Source: Roseomonas indoligenes
GTDB taxonomy: Bacteria > Pseudomonadota > Alphaproteobacteria > Acetobacterales > Acetobacteraceae
Direction: 5' to 3'
Assembly (NCBI RefSeq): GCF_017813365.1
Contig: NZ_JAGIZA010000003.1
Span: forward strand, 186,001-250,000
Length of the DNA: 64,000 nucleotides
Position 1 is the first letter of the stretch. Each line of letters starts with the position of its first letter. The translations under genes were made by a program, and so were the position numbers. Below the pieces are notes generated by a model, which saw only the letters and a list, made by a program, of their open reading frames with translations, was not told where the DNA came from and did not search any database. Below, in pieces: positions 9,082 through 18,269 of the stretch.

Positions 9082-9521
9082 TGTCTCCCGCGATGATGGT
9101 CGCGAGCCTTTGCGGCATCGGCCGGCTGCGCCCGGCGCCCGGCACCTGGGGATCGGCGGTCGTGCTACCCGCCGCGTTGCTCGGGCCGGGACCCTGCCTG
9201 GCGCTCGGGATCGCCTTTGCTCTCGCCGGCCTCTGGGCCGTCTCCCGCCTGCCGGAAGCGCGGGAGGACCCGGGCTGGGTGGTGGCGGACGAGGCGTCCG
9301 GGCAGTGCCTGACGCTTGCGGCCCTGCCGGCCGGCACGTCGCTCTGGTGGGTGCTGCTGGCCTTTGCCCTGTTCCGTGCCGCCGACATTCTGAAGCCCGG
9401 CCCCGTTGGCTGGGCCGACCGGCGCGGGGGAACCCTGGGCGTGATGCTCGATGACGTCCTGGCCGGGCTGCTGGCCGCCGCCGTGCTGGGCCTGCTGCGC
9501 TCCTTCGGAGGAATGGGCTGA
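9081..9521 (+). CDS. pgpA: Phosphatidylglycerophosphatase A
   Basis: A 146-residue inner-membrane enzyme that dephosphorylates phosphatidylglycerophosphate to phosphatidylglycerol. The PgpA signature GIGRLRPAPGTWGSAVVLP occupies residues 10-28, followed by the acidic VVADEASGQ segment near 70 and GVMLDDVLAGLLAA near 125, with three hydrophobic helices. The length is slightly short of the typical 160-170. The start and stop codons overlap both neighbours by one base (TGATG each time), so the gene is embedded in the slt-hydrolase-pgpA-pncC run. PgpA next to a CinA-type amidase is a recurrent pairing in alphaproteobacteria. Confidence 0.95.
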   Translation: MSPAMMVASLCGIGRLRPAPGTWGSAVVLPAALLGPGPCLALGIAFALAGLWAVSRLPEAREDPGWVVADEASGQCLTLAALPAGTSLWWVLLAFALFRAADILKPGPVGWADRRGGTLGVMLDDVLAGLLAAAVLGLLRSFGGMG

Positions 9522-10015
9522 TGCTGCCCCAAGCCACCATCGACCTCGCCGCCACCCTGCTGGCCGCCTTGCGCGAGAGGGGCCTGACATCCGCGACGGC
9601 CGAGTCCTGCACGGGCGGGCTCGTTGCCGCCGCCCTGACGGCCGTGCCCGGCTCCTCCGACGTGGTGCAGGGAGGCTTCGTCACTTACTCCAACGCGATG
9701 AAGTCCCGGCTCCTCGGCGTGCCGGAGGCGGTGCTTACCCTCCATGGCGCGGTCTCCCAGGAGTGCGCGCGGGCCATGGCGGAGGGTGCGCTGGGCGCGG
9801 CCGAAGCGGGTCTCGCCATCGCTACCACGGGGATCGCGGGGCCGAGCGGCGGCAGCGCGGAGAAGCCGGTGGGACTCGTCTACATCGCCGTGGCACGGGC
9901 GGGCGGCGACTCGGCGGTGCGGCGCTGCCACTTCCCCGGCGACAGGGATGAGGTGCGGGCCGCGACGGTGGAAACGGCCTTGCTCCTCGCCCTGGCCGAG
10001 CTCAGGGCGGGTTGA
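9521..10015 (+). CDS. pncC: Nicotinamide-nucleotide amidase (CinA C-terminal domain protein)
   Basis: A 164-residue single-domain CinA/PncC protein that deamidates NMN to NaMN in pyridine nucleotide recycling. The active-site region ATAESCTGGLVAAALT lies at residues 26-41 with the conserved serine and the CTGG turn, and the second signature ATTGIAGPSGGSAEKPVGLVY is near 108-128. The N-terminal molybdopterin-like domain of long CinA proteins is absent, as in E. coli PncC. The start codon overlaps the pgpA stop by one base. Last gene of the coupled run; a 200-base spacer follows. Confidence 0.95.
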   Translation: MLPQATIDLAATLLAALRERGLTSATAESCTGGLVAAALTAVPGSSDVVQGGFVTYSNAMKSRLLGVPEAVLTLHGAVSQECARAMAEGALGAAEAGLAIATTGIAGPSGGSAEKPVGLVYIAVARAGGDSAVRRCHFPGDRDEVRAATVETALLLALAELRAG

Positions 10016-10053
10016 AGGGGCATAATGCAGGGCGATGCGGCGGGATTAACGGC

Positions 10054-10113
10054 GTTGTTGCATCCGCAGCAACACAAACCCGGTATGGTGGCGAGACGCG
10101 CAAAAATTGCGCG
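10054..10113. promoter_or_regulatory. Two inverted repeats in the 200-base leader of the acetyltransferase gene
   Basis: GTTGTTGC/GCAGCAAC (10054-10073, four-base loop, one wobble) is followed by CGCGCAA-AAA-TTGCGCG (10097-10113, perfect seven-base arms). Both lie in the 10016-10215 spacer, which is lower in GC than its surroundings. They may be operators or leader hairpins for the acetyltransferase gene at 10216. The second also could act as a weak terminator for pncC, though only AT-poor sequence follows. No clear sigma-70 promoter was found. Confidence 0.35.
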
Positions 10114-10215
10114 CGTGACGAGAATCGAAGCGCCAGGGCTTGGGAAGGGTGAAGGAATGAGGCAACAGGACGAGGCCCGCGGCAATGGCGGCGCGCGCGA
10201 CCGAGCGCAACGCAC

Positions 10216-10737
10216 ATGACGCTGACCGTCCGTGCCGCTGGCCCAGCGGACATCGAGGGACTGGCCGCACTCCTGGCCGAGATGCAGGCCTATTATGGAG
10301 CTCCAGTCCCTCTGGAGGACGCGCTGGTGGCGGCGGGCCAGCTCTGCACCCTTCCGCCGGAAGGCTTCAACCCGCGCACCCTTCTCGCGATGGACGGGGA
10401 CATGGCCATCGGCTCCTGCGTCCTGAACGTCATGCTGCCGGCAGCGGACCTGCGCCGCTCCCTCTACATCCGCGACCTTTTCGTCTCTGCCCGGTCCCGG
10501 CGCCGGGGGGTCGGGCGCGCCCTGGTGGCCTGCGCGGCCCGGCTGGTGCAGGAGGGTGGCTTCTGCGCCCTGGACTGGACGACGGACTCGCAGAACCTGC
10601 CGGCCCGCCGCCTCTATGACGGGATCGGCGGCCGGGTGCTCGGCCGCACCTATTACCGGATCGAGCGGAACTCCCTGGGCACGTTGCTCGAGGAGGACGA
10701 GGTGCCCGCCCTCAGCCGCGCAGCAGGCGGCGGATAG
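10216..10737 (+). CDS. GNAT family N-acetyltransferase
   Basis: A 173-residue acetyl-CoA-dependent acetyltransferase. The acetyl-CoA binding motif A is RDLFVSARSRRRGVGRALV (residues about 90-108, with R/Q-x-x-G-x-G/A), and motif B follows in NLPARRLYDGIGG near 135-147. The substrate is unknown. The Shine-Dalgarno is weak and the gene sits behind an unusual hairpin-containing leader, so it is probably transcribed on its own. Its last 26 bases overlap the 3' end of the convergent threonine aldolase gene. Confidence 0.88.
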   Translation: MTLTVRAAGPADIEGLAALLAEMQAYYGAPVPLEDALVAAGQLCTLPPEGFNPRTLLAMDGDMAIGSCVLNVMLPAADLRRSLYIRDLFVSARSRRRGVGRALVACAARLVQEGGFCALDWTTDSQNLPARRLYDGIGGRVLGRTYYRIERNSLGTLLEEDEVPALSRAAGGG

Positions 10738-11776
10738 TCCCGAGCGCCGCCTCGATCATCGGGGCGTCCACGTCGAGATGGGTGCAGGCGCGCAGGCGCC
10801 CACCCAGGCCACTGACCGCGATCCCCTCTCCCCGAAGCGCCGCCTGCAGGGCGGCCGGGGCCATGCCAGCACCGGTGGGGTCGAAGAAGACAAGATTGGT
10901 GTCCGGCTCCTCTACCACGACCCCTTCGATCTGCCGCAGCCCGGCCGCGAGGGCCTTGGCGTTGGCATGGTCCTCCGCCAGCCGGTCCACGTTGTTGTCC
11001 AGGGCATAGAGGCATGCCGCCGCGCAGATCCCGGCCTGACGCATGGAGCCGCCCAGGCGCTGCTTCCAGCGCCAGGCACGATCAATGAACTCCTGCGATC
11101 CGGCGAGCACAGCGCCCAGGGGCGCCCCGAGGCCCTTGGTGAAGTCCAGCCAAACGCTGTCAAAGCCCGCGCACATCTCGGCCGCGGGGATGCCGGCGGC
11201 CACGCAGGCGTTCATCAGCCGGGCGCCGTCCATGTGCGTGGACCAGCCGTGGTCGCGCGCGATGCCCGTCAGTTCCGTCAGCGTCGCCAGCGGCCAGACG
11301 GCGCCGCCGCCGATATTGGCGGTCTGCTCGATCTCCAGCAGCGTCTGTTCCGGCGAGTGGCGGCTGCGCGGGCGGATGGCGGCGCGCAGCGCGTCCGCGT
11401 CAAACATGCCGCGCGGGCCGCGCAGCGGGTGGATCTGAACCCCCGCGATGGCCGCGTGGGTGCCCGCCTCGCTCGTGAGGATATGCGCCGTCTCATGCGC
11501 CAGGACCTCGTCGCCGTTGCGGCAATGGACGTTCACGGCGATCACGTTGGCCATGGTGCCGGAGGGCAGGAAGACCGCCGCCTCCTTTCCCAGCAGCGCC
11601 GCCATGCGGTCGCAGAGGGCGTGGACGGTCGGGTCGTCGCCGTGCTGCTCGTCGCCCAGCTCGGCCTCCATCATCGCCGCCTTCATGGCGGCGGAGGGGC
11701 GGGTCTGGGTGTCGGAGTAGAGGTTGATGCGGACGGGCGGGGCGCCCGGTGCCGGGCGCTCGGGGATCTGGACCAT
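10712..11776 (-). CDS. ltaE: Low-specificity L-threonine aldolase
   Basis: A 354-residue PLP enzyme (fold type I) that splits threonine or allo-threonine to glycine and acetaldehyde. The PLP lysine is K214 in DFTKGLGAPLG, the PLP-nitrogen aspartate is D183 in THMDGAR, and residues 20-50 show the YSDTQTRPSAAM and ELGDEQHGDDPT segments typical of the family. The length is normal. The ATG follows GGAGAG. Monocistronic by appearance: it converges on a GNAT gene and is 63 bases from the next minus-strand gene upstream. Confidence 0.93.
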   Translation of the reverse strand: MVQIPERPAPGAPPVRINLYSDTQTRPSAAMKAAMMEAELGDEQHGDDPTVHALCDRMAALLGKEAAVFLPSGTMANVIAVNVHCRNGDEVLAHETAHILTSEAGTHAAIAGVQIHPLRGPRGMFDADALRAAIRPRSRHSPEQTLLEIEQTANIGGGAVWPLATLTELTGIARDHGWSTHMDGARLMNACVAAGIPAAEMCAGFDSVWLDFTKGLGAPLGAVLAGSQEFIDRAWRWKQRLGGSMRQAGICAAACLYALDNNVDRLAEDHANAKALAAGLRQIEGVVVEEPDTNLVFFDPTGAGMAPAALQAALRGEGIAVSGLGGRLRACTHLDVDAPMIEAALGTIRRLLRG

Positions 11777-11839
11777 GGGGCTCTCCGCGTCGGGTTGCCG
11801 TGGCTTTTGCCAGCCGCGACGCCGGGCGACCAGAGGTGC

Positions 11840-12319
11840 CTAGCCCGGCCCGGGGCTGGGTCGAGCCGCCATCCCCCCGCCCGGCCGCTCCCGCCGGTAG
11901 AGGACCATTGCCCGCCGCTCGAAGGCGCGGACCATGAGCCGCACCGCCTCGTTGAACACCGTGCCGATCACGGCTTGCAGCAGGCGCGACTTGAACTCGA
12001 AGTCCACGAAGAACCTCACCTCGGACCCGCCCTCGATCGGGGCAAAGTTCCAGTGGTTGTTCAGGTAGCGGAAGGGCCCGGTGAGGTACTCCACATGGAC
12101 GTGGTCCGGCCGCTCCAGCGTCACCCGGCTGCGAAAGGTCTCACGGAACATCTTGAAGCCGATCGTCAGGTCCGCGATCAGCTCGTTCTCCGTCCTCGAG
12201 ACCACATGCGCGCCGACGCACCAGGGCAGGAATTCCGGGTAGCGGCGCACGTCGGCCACTAGGTCGAACATCTGCTCCGGCGTGTAGGGCAGACGCTTGG
12301 TCTCGGCATGGGTGGGCAT
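11840..12319 (-). CDS. RatA/Coq10-type START-domain protein
   Basis: A 159-residue polyketide-cyclase/START-like protein of the RatA/Coq10 family. In eukaryotes Coq10 binds ubiquinone; in E. coli RatA has been described as a ribosome-association toxin. The N-terminal pattern YTPEQMFDLVADVRRYPEFLPWC (residues 12-34) and the central FRETFRSRVTLERPDHV segment identify the family. Start chosen at MPTHAETKR because it lies one base after the lipA stop codon; a longer frame would overlap lipA. The lipA-coq10-like pair is a common alphaproteobacterial arrangement and favours a role in quinone or respiratory function over a toxin role. That preference is inference. Confidence 0.88.
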   Translation of the reverse strand: MPTHAETKRLPYTPEQMFDLVADVRRYPEFLPWCVGAHVVSRTENELIADLTIGFKMFRETFRSRVTLERPDHVHVEYLTGPFRYLNNHWNFAPIEGGSEVRFFVDFEFKSRLLQAVIGTVFNEAVRLMVRAFERRAMVLYRRERPGGGMAARPSPGPG

Positions 12320-12320
12320 G

Positions 12321-13388
12321 TCAGGCGGCGCGACCCAGCCTGGCGTCGCGCGCGGCCCGCAGGTCCGCGAAATCCTTGTCCGCGTGGTAGGAGGAGCGGG
12401 TGAGCGGCGTGGCGGAGACGAGCAGGAAGCCCTTGGCCCGCGCCAGCCGGGCATAGTCCTCGAACTCCGCCGGCTCCACGAAGCGGTCCACCGCCGCGTG
12501 CTTCACCGTGGGCTGCAGGTACTGGCCGATCGTCAGGAAGTCGATCTCGGCGGAGCGCATGTCGTCCATCACCTGCAGCACCTCGCCCCGCGCCTCGCCC
12601 AGCCCGACCATCACGCCGGACTTGGTGAAGATGCCGGGGTCCAGCCGCTTCACCTCGTCCAGCAGGCGGAGCGAGTGGAAGTAGCGCGCCCCCGGCCGGA
12701 TGGTGGTGTAGAGACGGGGCACCGTTTCCAGGTTGTGGTTGAACACGTCCGGCCGCGCGGCCACCACCACCTCCAGGGCGCCGTCCTTGCGCAGGAAGTC
12801 CGGGGTCAGGATCTCGATCGTCGTCTCCGGCGCCGAGGCGCGGATGGCCGCAATGGTCTGGGCGAAATGCTGCGCCCCACCGTCCTTCAGGTCGTCCCGG
12901 TCCACGGATGTGATGACGACGTGGCGGAGGCCGAGCGCCGCCACCGCCTCGCCAACCCGGCGCGGCTCATCCGTATCCAGGGACTTCGGCATGCCCGTCG
13001 TGATGTTGCAGAAGGAGCAGGCGCGCGTGCAGATCTCGCCCATGATCATCATGGTCGCGTGGCGCTGGGACCAGCATTCCCCGATATTCGGGCAGGCCGC
13101 CTCCTCGCAGACGGTGACGAGCTTCTGCTCCCGCATCAGGTTGCGGGTCTCGTGATAGATCGGGTGGTTCGGGGCCTTCACCCGGATCCAGTCCGGCTTG
13201 CGCTTGATGGGGTTGTCCGGCCGGTTCGCCTTCTCGGGATGGCGCAGCGGCGCCGCGGCGGCGCTGGGCACGATCCGGGCGATGTGCGCGGGCACGACGG
13301 CTTCAGGCACGGCAACAGCCGGGCTGGCGCCCTGGATGCCCCCCTGGGCGCCGCCGGCGCGGTGATCCACCAGGATGCGGGTGGTCAT
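12321..13388 (-). CDS. lipA: Lipoyl synthase
   Basis: A 355-residue radical SAM enzyme that inserts two sulfurs into protein-bound octanoyl groups to make lipoyl cofactors. Both iron-sulfur sites are intact: C94, C99, C105 for the auxiliary cluster and C120-x3-C124-x2-C127 (CTRACSFC) for the SAM cluster. The C-terminal RSSYHA motif is present. The first 50 residues are an alanine/proline-rich extension absent from E. coli LipA. Downstream of lpd and the pdh genes, it supplies lipoate to the two lipoyl domains encoded by pdhB and pdhC, so enzyme and substrate genes are grouped. Confidence 0.97.
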   Translation of the reverse strand: MTTRILVDHRAGGAQGGIQGASPAVAVPEAVVPAHIARIVPSAAAAPLRHPEKANRPDNPIKRKPDWIRVKAPNHPIYHETRNLMREQKLVTVCEEAACPNIGECWSQRHATMMIMGEICTRACSFCNITTGMPKSLDTDEPRRVGEAVAALGLRHVVITSVDRDDLKDGGAQHFAQTIAAIRASAPETTIEILTPDFLRKDGALEVVVAARPDVFNHNLETVPRLYTTIRPGARYFHSLRLLDEVKRLDPGIFTKSGVMVGLGEARGEVLQVMDDMRSAEIDFLTIGQYLQPTVKHAAVDRFVEPAEFEDYARLARAKGFLLVSATPLTRSSYHADKDFADLRAARDARLGRAA

Positions 13389-13456
13389 ATGGATTCTGTC
13401 CTTCGGCCGCGCCCCCGGGGCGGGGGGCGCGGCGATAGGGGTGCGGGATCTCTCCC

Positions 13457-14851
13457 CTAGATGTGGATCACCCGGCCGTAGGCATCAAGGACGGCCTCGT
13501 GCATCGCCTCGGAGACGGTGGGGTGCGGGAAGATCGTGTGCATCAGCTCGGCCTCGGTGGTCTCGAGGGTCCGGGCGATGGTGTAGCCCTGGATCATCTC
13601 GGTCACCTCGGGGCCGACCATATGGGCGCCGAGCAGTTCCCCGGTCTTGGCGTCGAACACCGTCTTCACCAGCCCCTCGGGCTCGCCCATGGCGATGGCC
13701 TTGCCGTTGCCGATGAACGGGAAGCGCCCGACCCGGACCTCGTGCCCGGCCTCCTTCGCCTTCGCCTCCGTCAGCCCCACGCTCGCCACCTGCGGGCGGC
13801 AATAGGTGCAGCCCGGGACGTTCATCGCCTCCAGCGGGTGCGGGTGCATCCCCGCGATGTGCTCCACGCAGATGATCGCCTCGTGGCTCGCCTTGTGGGC
13901 CAGCCAGGGGGCGCCGGCCAGGTCGCCGATGGCGTAGACCCCCGGCTCCCCTGTCCGGCACATCTCGTCGATCACCACATGGGTGCGCTCGACCTTCACC
14001 TTCGTGCCCTCGAGACCAAGCTCCTCGACATTGCCGACGATGCCGACGGCGGAGATCATCCGGTCCGCCGTGATCTCCTGGGTCTTGCCGCCTGCCTCGA
14101 CGGAGACGGTCACGGAATCCCCGTTCTTCGTGATCTTGCCGATCTTGGCCGAGGTGAGGACGTTCATCTTCTGCTTCGCGAAGGACTTCTGCACGAAGGT
14201 GCTGATCTCCGCATCCTCCACCGGCAGGATGCGGTCCATCACCTCGATCAGCGTCACCTGGGCGCCCATGTTGAGGTAGAAGCTCGCGAACTCGCTGCCG
14301 ATGGCGCCCGATCCGATCACAATCAGCGACTTCGGCATGGCGTCCGGCACCAGCGCCTCGCGGTAGGACCAGATCAGCTTCCCGTCCGGCTCCATCCCCG
14401 GCAGCACCCGGGCACGGGCGCCGGTGGCGAGGATGATGTTCTTGGCGGCTAGCTCGGCCACGGCCTTGCCGTCCTTCGTCACGGCCAGCTTGCCGGGGCC
14501 GGCGAGCTTGGCGTGGCCGTCATAGACGGTGACCTTGTTCTTCTTCAGCAGCCCCTTAACGCCGCCGGAGAGCTGCCCCGCCACGGCACGGGACCGCTTG
14601 ATCACCTTCTGGAAATCGAAGCGGATGTTGTCGGCCGCGAAGCCATAGGCATCCAGCGTGTGCAGCAGGTGGTTGATCTCGCTGGCGCGCAGCAGCGCCT
14701 TCGTCGGAATGCAGCCCCAGTTGAGGCAGATGCCACCGAGGTTCTCGCGCTCCACCAGCGCGACCTTCATCTTCAGCTGCGCGGCGCGGATGGCGGCCAC
14801 GTAGCCGCCGGGGCCGCCGCCCACCACCACGAGATCGAACTGGTCGGCCAT
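13457..14851 (-). CDS. lpdA: Dihydrolipoyl dehydrogenase (E3)
   Basis: A 464-residue flavoprotein that reoxidises dihydrolipoyl groups with NAD+. FAD fold [19 protein letters not shown] at residues 7-25, redox-active disulfide in [15 protein letters not shown] near 40-54, NAD-binding [14 protein letters not shown] near 170-185, and the C-terminal [16 protein letters not shown] with the catalytic His-Glu pair near 440. The chosen ATG puts the FAD motif at the expected place; a longer upstream frame is not homologous. Third catalytic component of the pyruvate dehydrogenase operon, separated from pdhC by a GNAT gene. Confidence 0.97.
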   Translation of the reverse strand: MADQFDLVVVGGGPGGYVAAIRAAQLKMKVALVERENLGGICLNWGCIPTKALLRASEINHLLHTLDAYGFAADNIRFDFQKVIKRSRAVAGQLSGGVKGLLKKNKVTVYDGHAKLAGPGKLAVTKDGKAVAELAAKNIILATGARARVLPGMEPDGKLIWSYREALVPDAMPKSLIVIGSGAIGSEFASFYLNMGAQVTLIEVMDRILPVEDAEISTFVQKSFAKQKMNVLTSAKIGKITKNGDSVTVSVEAGGKTQEITADRMISAVGIVGNVEELGLEGTKVKVERTHVVIDEMCRTGEPGVYAIGDLAGAPWLAHKASHEAIICVEHIAGMHPHPLEAMNVPGCTYCRPQVASVGLTEAKAKEAGHEVRVGRFPFIGNGKAIAMGEPEGLVKTVFDAKTGELLGAHMVGPEVTEMIQGYTIARTLETTEAELMHTIFPHPTVSEAMHEAVLDAYGRVIHI

Positions 14852-14915
14852 GCGGGCCTCCTCCGTGGCGCCCATGCGCCGATTGCGTCTTAGGTGGCGG
14901 GTCGCCCCGCCGAAG

Positions 14916-15404
14916 TCACGCGGCCAGATCCTTGAGGGCCTGGCCACTCAGGCGCTGGCCGACCCACTCGCCCTTCGTCTCCGCACCCAGGCCGCGGTAG
15001 AAGCCGATGGAGGGCTCGTTCCAGTCCAGCACCTGCCAGTCCATCCGCGTCCAGCCCTCCGCCACCGCGCGCCGGGCGAGGTGGCGGAAGAAGGCGCCGC
15101 CGATGCCCAGGCCGCGATGGCCGGGCTCGACGAAGATGTCCTCCAGGTAGATCCCGGGCTTGCCGGTGAAGGTGCTGACGTTGTTGAACCACAGCGCCTG
15201 CCCGACCACGCGGCCATCCACCTCCGCCAGCACGGCGTGGAGCAGCGGCTTCTCCCCGAAGAGCAGGGCGCGGAAGTCCTCCTCCGTCCCCACCGCCTCG
15301 TCCAGCATGCGCTCGTAATCGGCGAGCTCGCGGACGAGGCGCACCACCTCCGGCAGATCGGCCGGGGTGGCGTCCCTCAGGGTGAAGCGCCGCTCCTCAC
15401 TCAC
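14916..15404 (-). CDS. GNAT family N-acetyltransferase inside the pdh operon
   Basis: A 162-residue acetyltransferase with the acetyl-CoA loop [17 protein letters not shown] near residues 92-108 and the downstream [15 protein letters not shown] motif B near 130-145; the closest general resemblance is to diamine/thialysine acetyltransferases. The start chosen is GTG at 15404, which overlaps the pdhC stop codon by four bases (GTGA); an upstream ATG would overlap pdhC by 55 bases. It lies between pdhC and lpd, an unusual place. Lysine acetylation of the complex or polyamine acetylation are both possible; nothing in the sequence decides. Confidence 0.87.
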   Translation of the reverse strand: MSEERRFTLRDATPADLPEVVRLVRELADYERMLDEAVGTEEDFRALLFGEKPLLHAVLAEVDGRVVGQALWFNNVSTFTGKPGIYLEDIFVEPGHRGLGIGGAFFRHLARRAVAEGWTRMDWQVLDWNEPSIGFYRGLGAETKGEWVGQRLSGQALKDLAA

Positions 15405-16798
15405 AGCATCAGGCTCAGGGGATCTTCCACGATCGACTTGAAGGTCGAGACCCACTCCGCCGCCAGCGCGCCGTCGATGGCGCGGTGATCGACCGAGAGC
15501 GTCACGGTCATCACCGTGGCGATGACGACCTGGTCACCCTTCACCACCGCCCGCTTCTCGCCGGCGGACACGGCCAGGATGCCGGCCTGCGGCGGGTTGA
15601 TGATGGCCGAGAAGTTGGACACCCCGAACATGCCCATGTTCGAGATGGAGAAGCCGCCGCCCTGGAACTCCTCCGGCTTCAGCTTGCCGGACTTGGCGCG
15701 GGCGGCGAGGTCCTTCATCTCCGTGGAGATGGTGGCCAGCCCCTTCTGATCGGCCTTGCGGATGATCGGCGTGATCAGCCCGTCCGGAATGGAGACGGCG
15801 ATGCTGATGTCCACGTCGTCGTAGATCACCATGCCCTCGTCGGTCCACGACGCGTTGGTGTTCGGCAGCTTCCGCAGCGTGGCGGCGGCCGCCTTGATCA
15901 CCAGGTCGTTCACCGAGAGCTTGTAGGCCCCGGCACCATCCTTCGGAGAGCGCGCGTTCAGGTCGGCGCGCAGCTTCATCAGCGCGTCCAGCTCCACGTC
16001 GATGGAGACGTAGAAGTGCGGGATCGTCTGCTTCGCCTCGGAGAGGCGGCGCGCGATGACCTTCCGCATGGAGGAGTGCGGGACGACCTTGTGCGGGGCC
16101 GTGATGATCGGCGCGGACGGCTTGGGCGCCGGCTTCAGCGCTTCGACCGGAGCGGCGGCGGCAGGCTGGGCCTGCGGCGCGGCAGCCGGCTTCGGCGCGG
16201 AGCCACCGGAGGCCTGAGCCGCCTCGATGTCCGCCTTCACGATCCGCCCGTTCGGGCCGGAGCCCTTCACCGAGCCCAGATCGACCCCGGCCTGCTCCGC
16301 CATGCGGCGAGCCAGCGGCGAGGCGAAGACCCGCCCGCCCTGCCCGCCCGAGGACGGCGCGGCGGCCGGAGCCGGCTGGTTCCCACCCGAGGGCACGGGC
16401 GCGGAGACCGGCTGCTCCGCCGCCCCCGCAACCTTGCCGCCGGCGGCCTGCACGGCCTCCAGCGCCGGGCTGCCGGAGGGAGAGGGGTTCGGGCCGACAT
16501 CGCCGCCCGGCTTGGCGGCCGGTGCGGAAGCGCCGTCGCCTGACGGAACGGCCTCTCCTTCCTCCACCATGATGCCGATGGGCTGGTTGACCTTCACGCC
16601 CTCGGTCCCGTCCGGCACGAGTATTTTGCCGAGGATGCCCTCATCCACGGCCTCGAACTCCATCGTGGCCTTGTCGGTCTCGATCTCGGCGATCACGTCG
16701 CCGGACTTCACCGCCTCGCCCTCCTTCTTGAGCCAGCGGGCGAGCGTCCCCTCCGTCATCGTCGGGGACAGGGCGGGCATCAGGATGTTGGTGGCCAT
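15401..16798 (-). CDS. pdhC: Pyruvate dehydrogenase E2, dihydrolipoyllysine acetyltransferase
   Basis: A 465-residue core subunit of the pyruvate dehydrogenase complex, transferring the acetyl group from lipoyl lysine to CoA. Domain order: one lipoyl domain (1-80, lipoyl lysine K43 in ETDKATME), an alanine/proline linker, the peripheral-subunit-binding domain near 155-190 ([26 protein letters not shown]), a second linker, and the catalytic domain to the C-terminus with the active-site DHRAIDG near 438-444. Fourth base-perfect neighbour relations: 12 bases after pdhB and overlapping the next GNAT gene by four bases. Confidence 0.98.
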   Translation of the reverse strand: MATNILMPALSPTMTEGTLARWLKKEGEAVKSGDVIAEIETDKATMEFEAVDEGILGKILVPDGTEGVKVNQPIGIMVEEGEAVPSGDGASAPAAKPGGDVGPNPSPSGSPALEAVQAAGGKVAGAAEQPVSAPVPSGGNQPAPAAAPSSGGQGGRVFASPLARRMAEQAGVDLGSVKGSGPNGRIVKADIEAAQASGGSAPKPAAAPQAQPAAAAPVEALKPAPKPSAPIITAPHKVVPHSSMRKVIARRLSEAKQTIPHFYVSIDVELDALMKLRADLNARSPKDGAGAYKLSVNDLVIKAAAATLRKLPNTNASWTDEGMVIYDDVDISIAVSIPDGLITPIIRKADQKGLATISTEMKDLAARAKSGKLKPEEFQGGGFSISNMGMFGVSNFSAIINPPQAGILAVSAGEKRAVVKGDQVVIATVMTVTLSVDHRAIDGALAAEWVSTFKSIVEDPLSLML

Positions 16799-16810
16799 CG
16801 GACCCGCCCC

Positions 16811-18268
16811 TTACTTGTAGGTGACTTTGCGCGCCGCCTCGACCACCTGCGCCACCGTGGGCAGCGCGAGCTTCTCGAGGTTGGCCGCATAGGGCATCGG
16901 CACGTCGACGCCGGCCACGCGGACCGGGGGCGCGTCCAGGTAGTCGAAGGCGCCCTCGATCACCTGCATCGCCACCTCGCCGCCGACATTCGCGAAGGCC
17001 CAGCCTTCCTCGACCGTGACGAGGCGGTTGGTCTTCCGCACGGAGGCGAGGATCGTCTCGGTGTCCAGCGGCCGGATGCTGCGGAGGTTGATCACCTCCG
17101 CGTCGATCCCGGCCTTGGCCATCTCCTCCGCGGCCTGCATCGCCAACCCCACCATGATGGAGTAGGCGACGATGGTGACGTCCTTGCCCTGGCGTTCGAC
17201 CTTCGCCTTGCCGATCGGCAGGATGAAGTCGTCCGCCGTCGGGCATTCGAAGGTCTGGCCGTAGAGGATCTCGTTCTCAAGGAAGACGACGGGGTTCGGG
17301 TCGCGGATCGCGGCCCGCAGCAGCCCCTTCGCATCCGCCGCCGACCAGGGCGCGAGCACCTTCAGCCCGGGCACGTGCGCGTACCAGGAGGTGTAGTCCT
17401 GGCTGTGCTGCGCCGCCACGCGGGCCGCGGCGCCGTTCGGGCCGCGGAACACGATCGGCGAACCGAGCTGACCGCCGGACATGTAGAGCGTCTTCGCAGC
17501 CGAATTGATAATGTGGTCGATGGCCTGCATCGAAAAGTTGAAGGTCATGAACTCGACGATGGGCTTCAGCCCCGCAAGCGCCGCGCCCACGGCCATGCCT
17601 GTGAAGCCGTACTCCGTGATCGGCGTGTCCAGCACGCGCTTCGGGCCGAACTCGTCCAGCAGGCCCTGGGAGATCTTGTAAGCGCCCTGGTATTGCGCGA
17701 CCTCCTCGCCCATCAGGAACACGTCCGGATCGGCGCGCATCTCGAGCGCCATCGCGTCGCGCAGCGCCTCGCGGACCGTGGTCGGCTTCGTCGGCCCCCA
17801 ATCCTTCTCGGGCTGCTCGGTGGACTTCGCCTCCGCCGCCACGCCCTCGCGCCGTTCCGCACCGCGGGCAGAGACCTGGCCATAATCCTCGGCCTGCTTG
17901 GCCACCTTGGCGACATCGCCGCCATGCTGGGTCGCGTTGGACTCCGGCAGCTGCACGGAGGCGGCCTTGCTGCCCTGCTCGGCGGGCGGCGTCGCGCCAT
18001 CGCCCGCACGGGCGGTCGAACCGCCGTCGCCACCATCGAGCTCGGCGATGGCGGCGTTCACCTGCACGCCCTCGGTGCCCTCAGGGACGAGGATCTTCGT
18101 GATCGTCCCCTCGTCAACGGCCTCGACCTCCATGGTGGCCTTGTCGGTCTCGATCTCGGCCAGCACGTCGCCGGACCGGACCGCATCGCCCTCCTTCTTC
18201 AGCCAGCGACTGAGCTTGCCCTCCGTCATCGTCGGAGAGAGGGCGGGCATCAGGATCGTCGCGCCCAT
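16811..18268 (-). CDS. pdhB: Pyruvate dehydrogenase E1 beta subunit with N-terminal lipoyl domain
   Basis: A 485-residue E1-beta, about 150 residues longer than the plain subunit because of an N-terminal lipoyl domain (1-80, lysine K43) and an alanine-rich linker (80-150). The E1-beta part begins near 158 ([14 protein letters not shown]) and contains [28 protein letters not shown] with the cofactor-activating glutamate, and the C-terminal [11 protein letters not shown]. This fusion is typical of alphaproteobacteria. The lipoyl domain is nearly identical to that of PdhC (41 of the first 50 residues). Lies 1 base after pdhA and 12 before pdhC. Confidence 0.98.
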   Translation of the reverse strand: MGATILMPALSPTMTEGKLSRWLKKEGDAVRSGDVLAEIETDKATMEVEAVDEGTITKILVPEGTEGVQVNAAIAELDGGDGGSTARAGDGATPPAEQGSKAASVQLPESNATQHGGDVAKVAKQAEDYGQVSARGAERREGVAAEAKSTEQPEKDWGPTKPTTVREALRDAMALEMRADPDVFLMGEEVAQYQGAYKISQGLLDEFGPKRVLDTPITEYGFTGMAVGAALAGLKPIVEFMTFNFSMQAIDHIINSAAKTLYMSGGQLGSPIVFRGPNGAAARVAAQHSQDYTSWYAHVPGLKVLAPWSAADAKGLLRAAIRDPNPVVFLENEILYGQTFECPTADDFILPIGKAKVERQGKDVTIVAYSIMVGLAMQAAEEMAKAGIDAEVINLRSIRPLDTETILASVRKTNRLVTVEEGWAFANVGGEVAMQVIEGAFDYLDAPPVRVAGVDVPMPYAANLEKLALPTVAQVVEAARKVTYK

Positions 18269-18269
18269 C

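Noticed and set aside
10025-10219. 64-codon open frame upstream of the acetyltransferase, overlapping its start by ATGA and preceded by AAGGGG
   Set aside because: It uses TTA, AGA, AAA and ATT codons that are rare in the neighbours, has mixed third-position GC, and runs through both hairpins; more likely a leader than a gene.
11840-12319. Toxin-antitoxin module based on the RatA-like gene
   Set aside because: No partner RnfH/RatB gene is adjacent and it is coupled to lipA, so a quinone-related Coq10 role is more plausible.
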